Shown here piece by piece: positions 56,839 to 63,991 of a stretch of DNA of 64,000 bases (within the stretch, counting starts at the first letter, position 1; the number at the start of each line of letters is the position of its first letter). Where the stretch lies: assembly GCF_030733845.1 (NCBI RefSeq), contig NZ_CP132311.1:368501-432500 (forward strand). The letters run 5' to 3'. The position numbers were made by a program, and so were the translations under genes. The DNA comes from Shinella zoogloeoides (lineage in GTDB: Bacteria; Pseudomonadota; Alphaproteobacteria; Rhizobiales; Rhizobiaceae). Below the pieces are notes generated by a model. That model was not told the DNA's origin, did not search any database, and saw only the letters and a list, made by a program, of their open reading frames with translations.

Positions 56839-57692
56839 TGTCGCTTCTCGAAATCAAAAACCTCACCGTCGAATTCCAGACGGCATCCGGCCCCTTCCGC
56901 GCCGTGGACGGCGTTTCGCTGAAAGTCGACGAGGGCGAGGTTCTCGCCATCGTCGGCGAATCCGGTTCGGGCAAGTCGGTCTCCATGCTCGCCGCCATGG
57001 GGCTTCTGCCCTGGACGGCGAAGGTGACGGCGGACGTGCTTACCTTCAATGGCCGCGACATGAAGGCGATGTCCGACAGCGAGCGGCGCAAGATCATCGG
57101 CAAGGACATCGCCATGATCTTCCAGGAGCCGATCGCCAGTCTCAATCCGTGCTTCACGGTCGGCTACCAGATCGAGGAGGTGCTGCGCATCCACACCGAT
57201 CTTTCCCGCAAGGCACGCCGCAACCGGGCCATCGAGCTGTTCCAGCTGGTCGGCATCCCGAACCCGGAAGAACGGCTCGGCCACTTTCCGCACCAGATGT
57301 CGGGCGGCCAGTGCCAGCGCGTGATGATCGCGACCGCGCTTGCCTGCAATCCGAAGCTCCTGATCGCCGACGAGCCGACCACCGCGCTCGACGTGACGAT
57401 CCAGAAGCAGATCCTCGATCTCCTGATGAAGCTGCAGGCCGAGCACGGCATGGGCCTCATCATCATCACCCATGACATGGGTGTCGTCGCCGAGACCGCG
57501 GACCGCGTCATCGTGCAGTACAAGGGACGCCAGATCGAATCGGCGGATGTCCTGTCGCTCTTCGAAAGCCCCAAGAGCGTCTACACCAAGGCCCTTCTGT
57601 CGGCCCTTCCGGAAAATGCCGTCGGCGGACGCCTGCCGACCATCACGGAAAAGCTGACCGACGCCGAGATTTTCGCGGGAGCCGTCCGATGA
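56838..57692 (+). CDS. dppD: Dipeptide-type ABC transporter, ATP-binding protein D
   Basis: A 284-residue DppD-type ATPase. Walker A GESGSGKS near residue 37, the family motif [10 protein letters not shown] near 96, signature [15 protein letters not shown] near 154, Walker [16 protein letters not shown] near 177 and switch His in THDMGVVAE near 211. It is shorter than the 325-residue enteric DppD because it lacks the long C-terminal oligopeptide-ATPase extension with its Cys residues. ATG 56838 shares its A with the dppC stop; GTG 56835 is also possible. The stop overlaps dppF. Confidence 0.92.
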   Translation: MSLLEIKNLTVEFQTASGPFRAVDGVSLKVDEGEVLAIVGESGSGKSVSMLAAMGLLPWTAKVTADVLTFNGRDMKAMSDSERRKIIGKDIAMIFQEPIASLNPCFTVGYQIEEVLRIHTDLSRKARRNRAIELFQLVGIPNPEERLGHFPHQMSGGQCQRVMIATALACNPKLLIADEPTTALDVTIQKQILDLLMKLQAEHGMGLIIITHDMGVVAETADRVIVQYKGRQIESADVLSLFESPKSVYTKALLSALPENAVGGRLPTITEKLTDAEIFAGAVR

Positions 57693-58519
57693 CCCCTGTC
57701 CTCGAAGCAAAGAACCTCAAGCGCGACTACCATATCCCCGGCAGCCTGTTCAAAGCGGGCAAGACCGTTCACGCCGTCAAGGGCGTGAGCTTCAAGGTCG
57801 AGGAAGGCAAGACGCTCGCCATCGTCGGCGAAAGCGGCTGCGGCAAGTCCACCCTTGCCCGCATGGTCACGATGATCGACCCGATCACCGATGGCGAAAT
57901 GCTGATCGACGGCCGCAAGGTCGACATCGCCAGCGAGCCGCTGACGTCGGAAATGCGCAGCAAGGTGCAGATCGTCTTCCAGAACCCCTATGGTTCGCTC
58001 AACCCGCGCAAGAAGATCGGCGACATCCTGACGGAACCGCTGGTCATCAACACCAAGATCCCCGCCGACGAGCGGCGCGACCGCGCCATGGCCATCCTGA
58101 AGAAGGTGGGGCTGGAGGAGAAGCATTACGGGCGCTACCCGCACATGTTCTCCGGCGGCCAGCGCCAGCGCGTGGCGATCGCCCGTGCGCTGATGCTCAA
58201 TCCGCGTCTTCTGGTGCTCGACGAACCAGTCTCGGCGCTCGACCTTTCGGTGCAGGCCCAGGTACTCAACCTGCTCGCCGACCTGCAGGACGAGTTCCAC
58301 CTGACCTACGTCTTCATCAGCCACGACCTCTCCGTCGTGCGCCACATCGCCGATGACGTGATGGTGATGTATTTCGGCGAGGCGGTGGAATATGGCAGCC
58401 GCGACCAGGTCTTCGACGACCCGCAGCACAGCTACACCAAGACGCTGTTCGCCGCGACGCCCCGCGTCGATGTCGATGCCATCCGCGCCCGCGTCGAACG
58501 GCGCAAGCGCGTGGCCTGA
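57689..58519 (+). CDS. dppF: Dipeptide-type ABC transporter, ATP-binding protein F
   Basis: A 276-residue DppF-type ATPase: Walker A GESGCGKSTLARM near residue 50, Q-loop FQNPYGSLNPRKKIGD near 97, signature FSGGQRQRVAIARAL near 155, Walker B LVLDEPVSALDLSVQ near 178 and THDLSVVRH-like SHDLSVVRHIAD near 213. ATGA overlap with dppD; the stop in turn overlaps the gluconokinase start (TGATG), so the transporter operon continues into sugar-kinase genes. Confidence 0.94.
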   Translation: MTPVLEAKNLKRDYHIPGSLFKAGKTVHAVKGVSFKVEEGKTLAIVGESGCGKSTLARMVTMIDPITDGEMLIDGRKVDIASEPLTSEMRSKVQIVFQNPYGSLNPRKKIGDILTEPLVINTKIPADERRDRAMAILKKVGLEEKHYGRYPHMFSGGQRQRVAIARALMLNPRLLVLDEPVSALDLSVQAQVLNLLADLQDEFHLTYVFISHDLSVVRHIADDVMVMYFGEAVEYGSRDQVFDDPQHSYTKTLFAATPRVDVDAIRARVERRKRVA

Positions 58520-59046
58520 TGGCAAGCGCCATGACGGACGCCCGCGCGATCGTCGTCATGGGTGTTTCCGGCTGCGGCAAGACCTCGGTCGCCGAGGGCC
58601 TTGCCGCAGCCCTTCCTGCCGCCTTTATAGAAGGCGACAGCCTGCATCCGGCCGCCAATGTCGAGAAGATGTCCAGGGGCATCCCGCTGGCCGACGAGGA
58701 CCGCCGGTCCTGGCTCGACACGATCGGCCGCGCGCTCTCGGCGGCGCTTGCCGACGGCAACAGCATCGTCGTTTCCTGCTCTGCCCTGAAGAAGGCCTAT
58801 CGCGACCGCCTGCGGGAAGCGGCCGGCGGGTCGCTCGCCTTCGTCTTCCTGAAGGGCAGTCGCGCGCTCCTGATGTCCCGCATGGCCGCGCGGCAAGGGC
58901 ACTTCATGCCCGTCAGCCTGCTCGACAGCCAGCTCGCCACACTGGAAGACCCCTCCGCCGAACCCGGTGTCGTAACGGTTGACATCGACGCCGCCATCGA
59001 GAGGATCGTCGCGGCCGCGCTTTCGGGATTGGCGGCGAAACCATAG
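58519..59046 (+). CDS. gntK: Gluconokinase
   Basis: A 175-residue kinase that phosphorylates gluconate to 6-phosphogluconate with ATP. The P-loop is VMGVSGCGKTSVAE near residue 14, followed by FIEGDSLHPAANVEKMSRG near 36, the gluconate-binding signature, and SCSALKKAYRDRLRE near 78, then LKGSRALLMSRMAARQGHFM near 105. All are classic for GntK. It overlaps dppF and precedes the dihydroxyacetone-kinase gene by nine bases. Product can enter Edd (14.4-16.3 kb). Its place in a peptide-transport operon is unusual. Confidence 0.93.
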   Translation: MASAMTDARAIVVMGVSGCGKTSVAEGLAAALPAAFIEGDSLHPAANVEKMSRGIPLADEDRRSWLDTIGRALSAALADGNSIVVSCSALKKAYRDRLREAAGGSLAFVFLKGSRALLMSRMAARQGHFMPVSLLDSQLATLEDPSAEPGVVTVDIDAAIERIVAAALSGLAAKP

Positions 59047-59055
59047 GAGGCCGCC

Positions 59056-60690
59056 ATGAAACATTTCCTCAACCGCCGCGAAGACATCGTCACCGAGGCG
59101 CTCGACGGCCTGCTGATGACCGCGCCGGAAGGCGAACTTGCACGGCTCGACACTTATCCCGACATCAAGATCATCCTGCGGGCGGACTGGAAGAAGGATC
59201 GCGTCGCGGTCGTCTCCGGAGGCGGCGCCGGGCATGAGCCCTCCCACGCCGGCTTCGTCGGCCGGGGCATGCTGACCGCCGCGGTCTCTGGCGAGATCTT
59301 CGCCTCGCCGAGCGTCGATGCCGTGCTCACGGCCATCCGCGCGGTGACGGGGGAGGCGGGCTGCCTGCTCATCGTCAAGAACTACACCGGCGACCGGCTG
59401 AACTTCGGCCTTGCCGCCGAGCGTGCCCGCGCGGAAGGCTTCAAGGTCGAGATGGCCATCGTCGCCGACGATATCGCGCTGCCCGACCTCGCGCAGCCGC
59501 GCGGTGTCGCCGGCACGCTTTTCGTGCACAAGATCGCCGGGCATTTGGCGGAAACGGGCGAAAGCCTCGAGGCGGTTGCGGCCGGTGCCCGCGCTGCCGC
59601 CGGCGACACCGTTTCCCTCGGCATGTCGCTTTCCTCCTGCTCCATTCCCGGTCAGGCCCATGAGGAACGGCTCGGCCCCGGTGAAGGGGAACTCGGTCTC
59701 GGCATCCACGGTGAGCCCGGCGTCGAACGCATCGCCGTCGAAGCGGCCGGCACGCTGGTCGCGACCATGGCGGACCGGCTTGCCGCGCATCTTGCGGCGG
59801 ACGGCAGCTACGCGCTGCTCATCAACAATCTCGGCGCCGTGCCGCCATTGGAAATGGGCGTTGTCGCTAACGCGGTCCTGTCCTCATCGATTGCGGCGCG
59901 CGTCCGTCTCGTCATCGGCCCGGCACCCCTGATGACAGCGCTCAACATGAACGGTTTCTCGCTTTCCCTCATCAAGCTCGATCCGGCACGCGAGCTGGCG
60001 CTGCGCTCTGCCGTCTCGCCGCGCGCCTGGGTCGCGCCGGTGGGGCGCAAGCCGATTGCCATCCTCGCGGCCCCGGCTTCCATCGGAATGCAGGAGATTG
60101 CCGCGAGCGCCGATGCCGGCGTGGAGAAGATCATCCGGACGGTTTGCGAAAAGCTCGTCTCGCTGGAAGCGGAGCTCAACCGGCTGGACGCCCGCGCCGG
60201 TGATGGCGACACGGGCTCGACCGCCGCGGCCGGTGCGCGCAGCATCGAAAGCCGTATCGCCGATATGCCGCTCGCCGACCTCGCCGCCACCTTCGGCAGG
60301 ATCGGCGCGACACTCGGCACCAGCATGGGCGGTTCCAGCGGCGTCTTGCTGTCGATCTTCTTCACCGCCGCCGGGCAGGCCGTCTCCGGCGGCAAGCCGG
60401 TTGCTGATGCCTTGCTCGCCGGCCTCGAGCGCATGTCCTTTTACGGCGGCGCCGGGCCCGGCGACCGCACCATGGTCGATGCGCTCGACCCGGCGCTGCG
60501 CGCGCTTGCCATAGGCTCCCTTGCGGAAGCGGCAAGATCGGCCCGCGCCGGGGCGGATGCCACGAAGACGATGACGAAAGCCAAGGCCGGCCGCGCCGCC
60601 TATGTCGGGGAACGCGATCTCGACGGGGTGCCGGATCCCGGTGCTGAAGCGGTGGCCGCGGTCTTCGAGGCGCTGGCGGCGGTCCGGTAG
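59056..60690 (+). CDS. Dihydroxyacetone kinase, fused DhaK-DhaL (ATP-dependent type)
   Basis: A 544-residue two-domain kinase. The DhaK half (1 to about 330) has GGGAGHEPSHAGFVG near residue 56 and the covalent substrate His in LGLGIHGEPGVERIAV near 217. The DhaL half (about 355-544) has the ATP/Mg motif DARAGDGDTGSTAAAGA near 380 and GASSG-like GTSMGGSSGVLLSIFF near 422. The fused form uses ATP directly, not the phosphotransferase system. In alphaproteobacteria close relatives phosphorylate erythrulose or other ketoses, so the substrate need not be dihydroxyacetone. AGGAGG precedes the ATG; a terminator follows. Confidence 0.9.
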   Translation: MKHFLNRREDIVTEALDGLLMTAPEGELARLDTYPDIKIILRADWKKDRVAVVSGGGAGHEPSHAGFVGRGMLTAAVSGEIFASPSVDAVLTAIRAVTGEAGCLLIVKNYTGDRLNFGLAAERARAEGFKVEMAIVADDIALPDLAQPRGVAGTLFVHKIAGHLAETGESLEAVAAGARAAAGDTVSLGMSLSSCSIPGQAHEERLGPGEGELGLGIHGEPGVERIAVEAAGTLVATMADRLAAHLAADGSYALLINNLGAVPPLEMGVVANAVLSSSIAARVRLVIGPAPLMTALNMNGFSLSLIKLDPARELALRSAVSPRAWVAPVGRKPIAILAAPASIGMQEIAASADAGVEKIIRTVCEKLVSLEAELNRLDARAGDGDTGSTAAAGARSIESRIADMPLADLAATFGRIGATLGTSMGGSSGVLLSIFFTAAGQAVSGGKPVADALLAGLERMSFYGGAGPGDRTMVDALDPALRALAIGSLAEAARSARAGADATKTMTKAKAGRAAYVGERDLDGVPDPGAEAVAAVFEALAAVR

Positions 60691-60747
60691 CCGGAAAATC
60701 CGTTGCCTGCCACTGGCGCGGTGTCGTGCGGATTCGTATAGACGGAG

Positions 60748-60772
60748 TACCGCGCTTCCGCGGTAGATTTTT
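60748..60772 (+). terminator. Rho-independent terminator of the dpp-gntK-dhaK operon
   Basis: A perfect 7-bp stem TACCGCG/CGCGGTA with a CTTC tetraloop, followed by GATTTTT, 57 bases after the kinase stop. Confidence 0.85.
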
Positions 60773-60794
60773 CGCGACCTGACAGGAACGAGAC

Positions 60795-61139
60795 ATGGAT
60801 ATCAAACGCTTTGAAACCGGCCCGCGCATGAGCCAGGCCGTCGTGCACAACGGCACCGTCTATCTGGCCGGCCAGGTCGGCGAGGCGGGGTCCGACGTGA
60901 CCGAGCAGACGAAGCAGGCGCTGGCCGAGGTCGACCGCCTGCTGGCGCTCGCCGGCACGGACAAGACCCGCATCCTCTCCGCCCAGATCTGGCTTGCCGA
61001 CATGGCCGACTTTTCGAAGATGAACGCGGTCTGGGACGGCTGGGCGCCGCAGGGCCACACGCCCGCCCGCGCGACCGGCGAATCCAAGCTGGCGACCCCG
61101 GACTATCTGGTCGAGGTCATCGTCGTCGCCGCCCTCTGA
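60795..61139 (+). CDS. RidA-family protein
   Basis: A 114-residue RidA/YjgF/UK114-type protein. These small trimers deaminate reactive enamine/imine intermediates of pyridoxal-phosphate enzymes. Motifs: HNGTVYLAGQVGEAGSDVTE near residue 18, DLADKTRI-like GTDKTRILSAQIWLADMADF near 55, and PARATGESKLATPDYLVEV near 92, including the catalytic Arg. It may belong to a subgroup without deaminase activity. It is separated from the dpp operon by a terminator and so has its own promoter. Confidence 0.9.
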   Translation: MDIKRFETGPRMSQAVVHNGTVYLAGQVGEAGSDVTEQTKQALAEVDRLLALAGTDKTRILSAQIWLADMADFSKMNAVWDGWAPQGHTPARATGESKLATPDYLVEVIVVAAL

Positions 61140-61161
61140 GGCCGCGCTCGACCCAAACGGA

Positions 61162-61185
61162 AAAGGCCCGCTCGCGCGGGCCTTT
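61162..61185. terminator. Bidirectional terminator between ridA-like gene and phyR
   Basis: A perfect 10-bp stem AAAGGCCCGC/GCGGGCCTTT with loop TCGC, between converging genes. Confidence 0.87.
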
Positions 61186-61208
61186 CTGCTTTTGGGGTAC
61201 TGCCTGCG

Positions 61209-62009
61209 TCAGGCCGATTTCGCCAGCCGTGCCTGCTCGTCGAAGAACAGCGCCTGGCTGATCAGCGCCTTCACCATATCCGGGTTGAACGGCTTGGTGA
61301 CGAGGAAGGCCGGCTCCGGCTTTTCGCCCGTCAGCAGTCGCTCCGGGAAGGCGGTGATGAAGATCACCGGGATCGTGCTGTTCTTCAGGATGTCGTTGAC
61401 GGCATCGATGCCCGAGCTGCCGTCGGCAAGCTGGATGTCGGCCAGCACCATGCGCGGGGAGGTGCGGTGGTAGAGCTCGACGGCTTCCGCGTGGGTGCGC
61501 GCGATGCCGGTCACGTTGTGGCCGAGGCCCTTCACCATGTCCTCAATGTCCATGGCGATCAGCGGCTCGTCCTCGATGATCATGATATCAGTCGCGACCT
61601 GACTGGAAATGTCGCGCGAGGCTTCATCGAGCAGTTCGCTGAAGCGCTCTTCCGAAACGTCGAGAATATCGGCGCCTTCCGCGATGTCGAAGCCTTCGAC
61701 GGCGACCAGAAGGAACGCCTTGCGTTCTGCCGGCGGCAGGTTGGCGAGGTTGGCGGCCGCCTGGCGTTCCCAGCCGAACGGCGAGGTGTTTTCCGGCAGC
61801 GTCACGTCGAGATTCTCGAAGAGCGTGCAGTAGAGACGGTAGAGCGCGTTGCGGTCGTTGCGACCCTGGGGATAGAGCGTGATATCGGCGACGAGCGCTT
61901 CCAGCATGGCGGCGACATAGGCGTCGCCGGACGTCTGGGAACCCGTCACGGCACGAGAAAACCGCCTCAGATAGGCGAGATGCGGTGCGATACGGGTGGA
62001 TAGTGACAT
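61209..62009 (-). CDS. phyR: PhyR-type anti-anti-sigma response regulator (general stress response)
   Basis: A 266-residue PhyR. Residues 1 to about 135 form a sigma-factor-like domain (YRLYCTLFENLDVTLPE; LPPAERKAFLLVAVEGFDIA) that, when freed by phosphorylation, binds NepR and releases the sigma factor EcfG/RpoE2. The C-terminal receiver (about 142-262) has the acidic EDEPLIAMDIE pocket, phosphorylation Asp-191 in MVLADIQLADG, and the Lys in FLVTKPFNPDMVK. It is divergent from nepR, as usual, but ecfG is not adjacent. S. meliloti is known to have two such pairs, RsiA1/RsiB1 next to rpoE2 and a sigma-less RsiA2/RsiB2; this locus fits the second. Confidence 0.93.
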   Translation of the reverse strand: MSLSTRIAPHLAYLRRFSRAVTGSQTSGDAYVAAMLEALVADITLYPQGRNDRNALYRLYCTLFENLDVTLPENTSPFGWERQAAANLANLPPAERKAFLLVAVEGFDIAEGADILDVSEERFSELLDEASRDISSQVATDIMIIEDEPLIAMDIEDMVKGLGHNVTGIARTHAEAVELYHRTSPRMVLADIQLADGSSGIDAVNDILKNSTIPVIFITAFPERLLTGEKPEPAFLVTKPFNPDMVKALISQALFFDEQARLAKSA

Positions 62010-62027
62010 TTCGTTCTCCCTGAATAT

Positions 62028-62042
62028 GTTCCGTATCGGAAC
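62028..62042. promoter_or_regulatory. Palindrome between phyR and nepR
   Basis: GTTCCGTATCGGAAC has perfect 6-bp arms around TAT. It sits 19 bases upstream of the phyR start, with further GGAAC/GGAAA motifs within 45 bases. No full GGAAC-N16/17-CGTT promoter could be fitted here. Confidence 0.5.
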
Positions 62043-62158
62043 CGTTTCCGCTAGAGTTCATCTTGCGGAAACCTATTGGTAGCATGCTAAGTCTGACTTG
62101 CTATTTGGAATCTTGGGCAAAAGGAAGATAGCGGGCGGCACGCGATGGAAACAAGACC

Positions 62159-62353
62159 ATGATCGAGCCCAGCAAAGACAAGAGACGCGGCAGCGGCGCC
62201 CCCGCCAAGGCTGCGTTCGACCCGAACGGTCCGGTCGGCCGCAAGCTGAAATCCTTCTACGACGTGATCGAGACGGAGCCGGTGCCCGATCGCCTGCTCG
62301 ATCTCTTGGAAAAGCTTGACGAAGCCGAGCGCAAAGCCGGCGGCGGTCTCTGA
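62159..62353 (+). CDS. nepR: NepR-type anti-sigma factor
   Basis: A 64-residue NepR: Lys/Arg-rich N-terminus, then VGRKLKSFYDVIETEPVPDR and LLDLLEKLDEAERK, the two helices that wrap around EcfG. Length and motif VPDRLLDLLEKLDE match the family closely. NepR holds the general-stress sigma factor inactive until phosphorylated PhyR takes it away. It is divergent from phyR. A terminator at 62385-62406 follows directly, so no sigma gene is transcribed with it, unlike the common nepR-ecfG operon. Confidence 0.9.
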   Translation: MIEPSKDKRRGSGAPAKAAFDPNGPVGRKLKSFYDVIETEPVPDRLLDLLEKLDEAERKAGGGL

Positions 62354-62384
62354 GAACATCCATTTTCCCCTGCAAGACGCCAAG

Positions 62385-62406
62385 AAACGGGCCCGAGGGC
62401 CCGTTT
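62385..62406. terminator. Bidirectional terminator after nepR
   Basis: A perfect 10-bp stem AAACGGGCCC/GGGCCCGTTT with loop GA, 31 bases after the nepR stop and 23 bases from the end of the converging lipoprotein gene. Confidence 0.85.
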
Positions 62407-62429
62407 CCTGTTTCGAACGGTTGCCGCGA

Positions 62430-62690
62430 TTAGCGGCAGCGTGCTTCGTAGCGGCGGCCATAACGGTCGCGATAGATGCAGTAGCCGCTGCGGTCGGACC
62501 GGGCGATGAGATAGCCCGCCGCGCCGCCGACAGCCGCGCCGACAAGCGCGCCGCCCGCCCGGCCGGTGACCACGCCGCCGATGATGGCGCCGGACGCTGC
62601 GCCGATCGCGGTGCCGCGCTCGGTCTGGGTGCAGGCGGTCAGCGTCACGGTGGAGGCGACAAGCGCAAGCGCGATGATGGTGTTCTTCAT
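62430..62690 (-). CDS. Glycine-zipper lipoprotein
   Basis: An 86-residue probable lipoprotein: signal MKNTIIALALVASTVTLTAC with a lipobox at LTAC (Cys-20), a Gly/Ala-rich zipper segment at about residues 30-63 (GAIIGGVVTGRAGGALVGAA) able to insert in or lie on a membrane, and a C-terminal tail with two Cys and many Tyr/Arg (YCIYRDRYGRRYEARC). Glycine-zipper proteins of this type are common stress-inducible envelope proteins in rhizobia. It follows a DUF3309 gene by 28 bases on the same strand and is likely read from the EcfG-type promoter at 62921-62945. Confidence 0.82.
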   Translation of the reverse strand: MKNTIIALALVASTVTLTACTQTERGTAIGAASGAIIGGVVTGRAGGALVGAAVGGAAGYLIARSDRSGYCIYRDRYGRRYEARCR

Positions 62691-62718
62691 GGTTCCGGCT
62701 CCAGGGCTGGTTTGGGGG

Positions 62719-62874
62719 TTAGATGCGTCCCATGAGGACGAGGATCAGAAGGATGACGACGATGAGGCCCAGCCCGCCGGACGGGCCATAGCCCCAGCTG
62801 CGGCTATATCCCCAGTTTGGCAGAGCGCCGATCAGAAGCAGGATAAGAATGATGAGGAGGATGGTGCTGAGCAT
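62719..62874 (-). CDS. DUF3309-family small membrane protein
   Basis: A 51-residue protein beginning MLSTILLIILILLLIGALPN, then WGYSRSWGYGPSGG and a second hydrophobic segment ending in LMGRI. This two-segment layout with the 'GALP.w..s..wGY.PsGglg' centre is the hallmark of DUF3309, small stress-related membrane proteins of unknown function in alphaproteobacteria. An EcfG-type promoter (62921-62945, minus strand) lies about 47 bases upstream of the start. It probably forms an operon with the glycine-zipper lipoprotein gene. Confidence 0.87.
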   Translation of the reverse strand: MLSTILLIILILLLIGALPNWGYSRSWGYGPSGGLGLIVVILLILVLMGRI

Positions 62875-62920
62875 CTACGCGTCCTTTCACGTCCGGTTCG
62901 CCATCGAGCGATGGGCCGAC

Positions 62921-62945
62921 AACGGTTCGGCACGGATTTTGTTCC
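62921..62945 (-). promoter_or_regulatory. EcfG/RpoE2-type promoter of the DUF3309-lipoprotein operon
   Basis: On the minus strand GGAAC (62945-62941), exactly 16 bases, then CGTT (62924-62921): a perfect match to the general-stress promoter. Predicted start near 62912, 38 bases before the DUF3309 ATG. Confidence 0.85.
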
Positions 62946-62979
62946 CGAAAATGTGACAGGCGCGGCAGGATGCGAGCCT

Positions 62980-63005
62980 GGAACTTTCCGCCGCATGGCG
63001 CCGTT
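62980..63005 (+). promoter_or_regulatory. EcfG/RpoE2-type promoter of the 63.04-kb gene
   Basis: GGAAC at 62980-62984, 17 bases, then CGTT at 63002-63005: a perfect consensus. It is back-to-back with the promoter of the DUF3309 operon; the two -35 boxes are 34 bases apart. Confidence 0.85.
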
Positions 63006-63039
63006 GCTTGGCCAAACCCGCCGGGTGAAGGAGAGTGAA

Positions 63040-63375
63040 ATGGAACACATAGCCGCTATCATGCTTCTGGTCGGCTGCAGCCATGGCAGCCTCGCCTGTG
63101 AAGAACTGCAAGCGCCCCAGGTGGCCTACGAATCCATGGAAGAATGCGTCGGCGCTCTGCCTTCCGCCCTCGGCGGTGCTGGCGCGGGCAATCAGATCGT
63201 GCATGCCCGCTGCGCTTCGATCGATCCCGCCTGGATGGAGGAGGATGTCGAAATCAGCTGGCGTATGACGAAGGAGCGCGGCCTTGAGGTCGATGTCCGG
63301 CAGGTGACGCCGGCAGAGGGTCTGGTGGTCGCCGAAAACAGCCGTCCGGCAGACGCCCTGGCGCGGCTCCACTGA
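63040..63375 (+). CDS. Small probably secreted protein, unknown function, under EcfG-type promoter
   Basis: A 111-residue protein. The N-terminus [20 protein letters not shown] is hydrophobic and may be a short, weak signal or lipid-anchor sequence (GC or LAC at Cys-13 or Cys-20), followed by a body with [11 protein letters not shown] near residue 36, [20 protein letters not shown] and a [12 protein letters not shown] stretch. Four cysteines could form disulfides. The start has a strong AAGGAG site eight bases upstream, and a perfect EcfG-type promoter lies 35 bases upstream. I do not recognise a family; a role in the general stress response is inferred from the promoter. Confidence 0.75.
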   Translation: MEHIAAIMLLVGCSHGSLACEELQAPQVAYESMEECVGALPSALGGAGAGNQIVHARCASIDPAWMEEDVEISWRMTKERGLEVDVRQVTPAEGLVVAENSRPADALARLH

Positions 63376-63384
63376 GGATTGCGC

Positions 63385-63409
63385 GGAACTTTTCGCGTAT
63401 CGGAAGATT
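63385..63409 (+). promoter_or_regulatory. Weak EcfG/RpoE2-type promoter before csbD-like gene
   Basis: GGAAC at 63385-63389, 16 bases, then GATT at 63406-63409. The TT of the -10 is conserved but CG is not, so this is a partial match. Confidence 0.4.
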
Positions 63410-63458
63410 TTCCTTTGGTCGACGCCGCGGCGTTCAACGGAACAGAAAGGACAGCGAC

Positions 63459-63656
63459 ATGAATTGGGACATCATCGAAGGCAAGTGGAACGAGTATAAG
63501 GGCAAGGCCCAGGCGCAGTGGGGCAAGCTCACCGAAGACGACCTCGATGTCATCCAGGGCCGCCGCGTGGAACTGTCCGGCAAGATCCAGCAGCGCTACG
63601 GCCTCGCCAAGGAGGAGGCCGAGCGGCAGATCGACGACTGGGCGCACCGTCACTGA
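63459..63656 (+). CDS. CsbD-family stress protein
   Basis: A 65-residue hydrophilic CsbD-like protein: [20 protein letters not shown], then [20 protein letters not shown] and [20 protein letters not shown], the full family pattern. CsbD proteins are strongly induced by general stress in bacteria, but their molecular function is unknown. It has AGAAAGGACAG before the ATG, and a possible EcfG-type promoter 50 bases upstream. A stem-loop follows at 63686-63717. Confidence 0.93.
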   Translation: MNWDIIEGKWNEYKGKAQAQWGKLTEDDLDVIQGRRVELSGKIQQRYGLAKEEAERQIDDWAHRH

Positions 63657-63685
63657 GACGGTCGCAGCCCCTTTGATCTGCGCTC

Positions 63686-63717
63686 ATGCCGCCGCGGCCG
63701 AAAGGCTGCGGCGGCAT
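63686..63717 (+). terminator. Stem-loop after csbD-like gene
   Basis: A perfect 10-bp stem ATGCCGCCGC/GCGGCGGCAT with a 12-base loop, 29 bases after the stop; only a short T-run follows. Confidence 0.6.
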
Positions 63718-63772
63718 TGCCTTGTGAAGAAGAGTTCCTGTCTTGATTCCCTTTTATTCGAGAAAACCCGCG

Positions 63773-63797
63773 GGAACCTTTTCCGTCAGCCTCCGTT
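63773..63797 (+). promoter_or_regulatory. EcfG/RpoE2-type promoter of the DUF1328 gene
   Basis: GGAAC at 63773-63777, 16 bases, then CGTT at 63794-63797: a perfect consensus, 29 bases upstream of the ATG at 63827. Confidence 0.85.
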
Positions 63798-63826
63798 CTC
63801 CTTGCGATACAAGGAAGGAGTTCAAA

Positions 63827-63991
63827 ATGCTCTATTATGCTGTAGTCTTTCTCGTGATTGCTCTTGTTGCCGGCCTGCTCGGCTTTGGCGGCATTGCCGG
63901 CGCATCCGCCGGTATCGCGCAGATCCTGTTCTTCGTCTTCCTGGCCCTTCTGGTCCTGTCGCTCATCGCGGGCTTTTTCCGCAGGGCATGA
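63827..63991 (+). CDS. DUF1328-family small membrane protein
   Basis: A 54-residue protein with two hydrophobic segments, [20 protein letters not shown] and [20 protein letters not shown], joined by [10 protein letters not shown] and ending in basic FRRA. This is the DUF1328/YtjA-type pattern, small inner-membrane proteins often induced by stress. ATG 63827 follows AAGGAAGGAG; the frame is open upstream, but the promoter lies there. It is the fourth stress-type gene in the cluster and its EcfG promoter is a perfect match. Confidence 0.92.
   Translation: MLYYAVVFLVIALVAGLLGFGGIAGASAGIAQILFFVFLALLVLSLIAGFFRRA

Noticed and set aside
62010..62158. EcfG promoter for phyR or nepR
   Set aside because: Several GGAAC/GGAAA motifs are present, but none has CGTT at 16-17 bases; the best alternatives were off by two or more positions.
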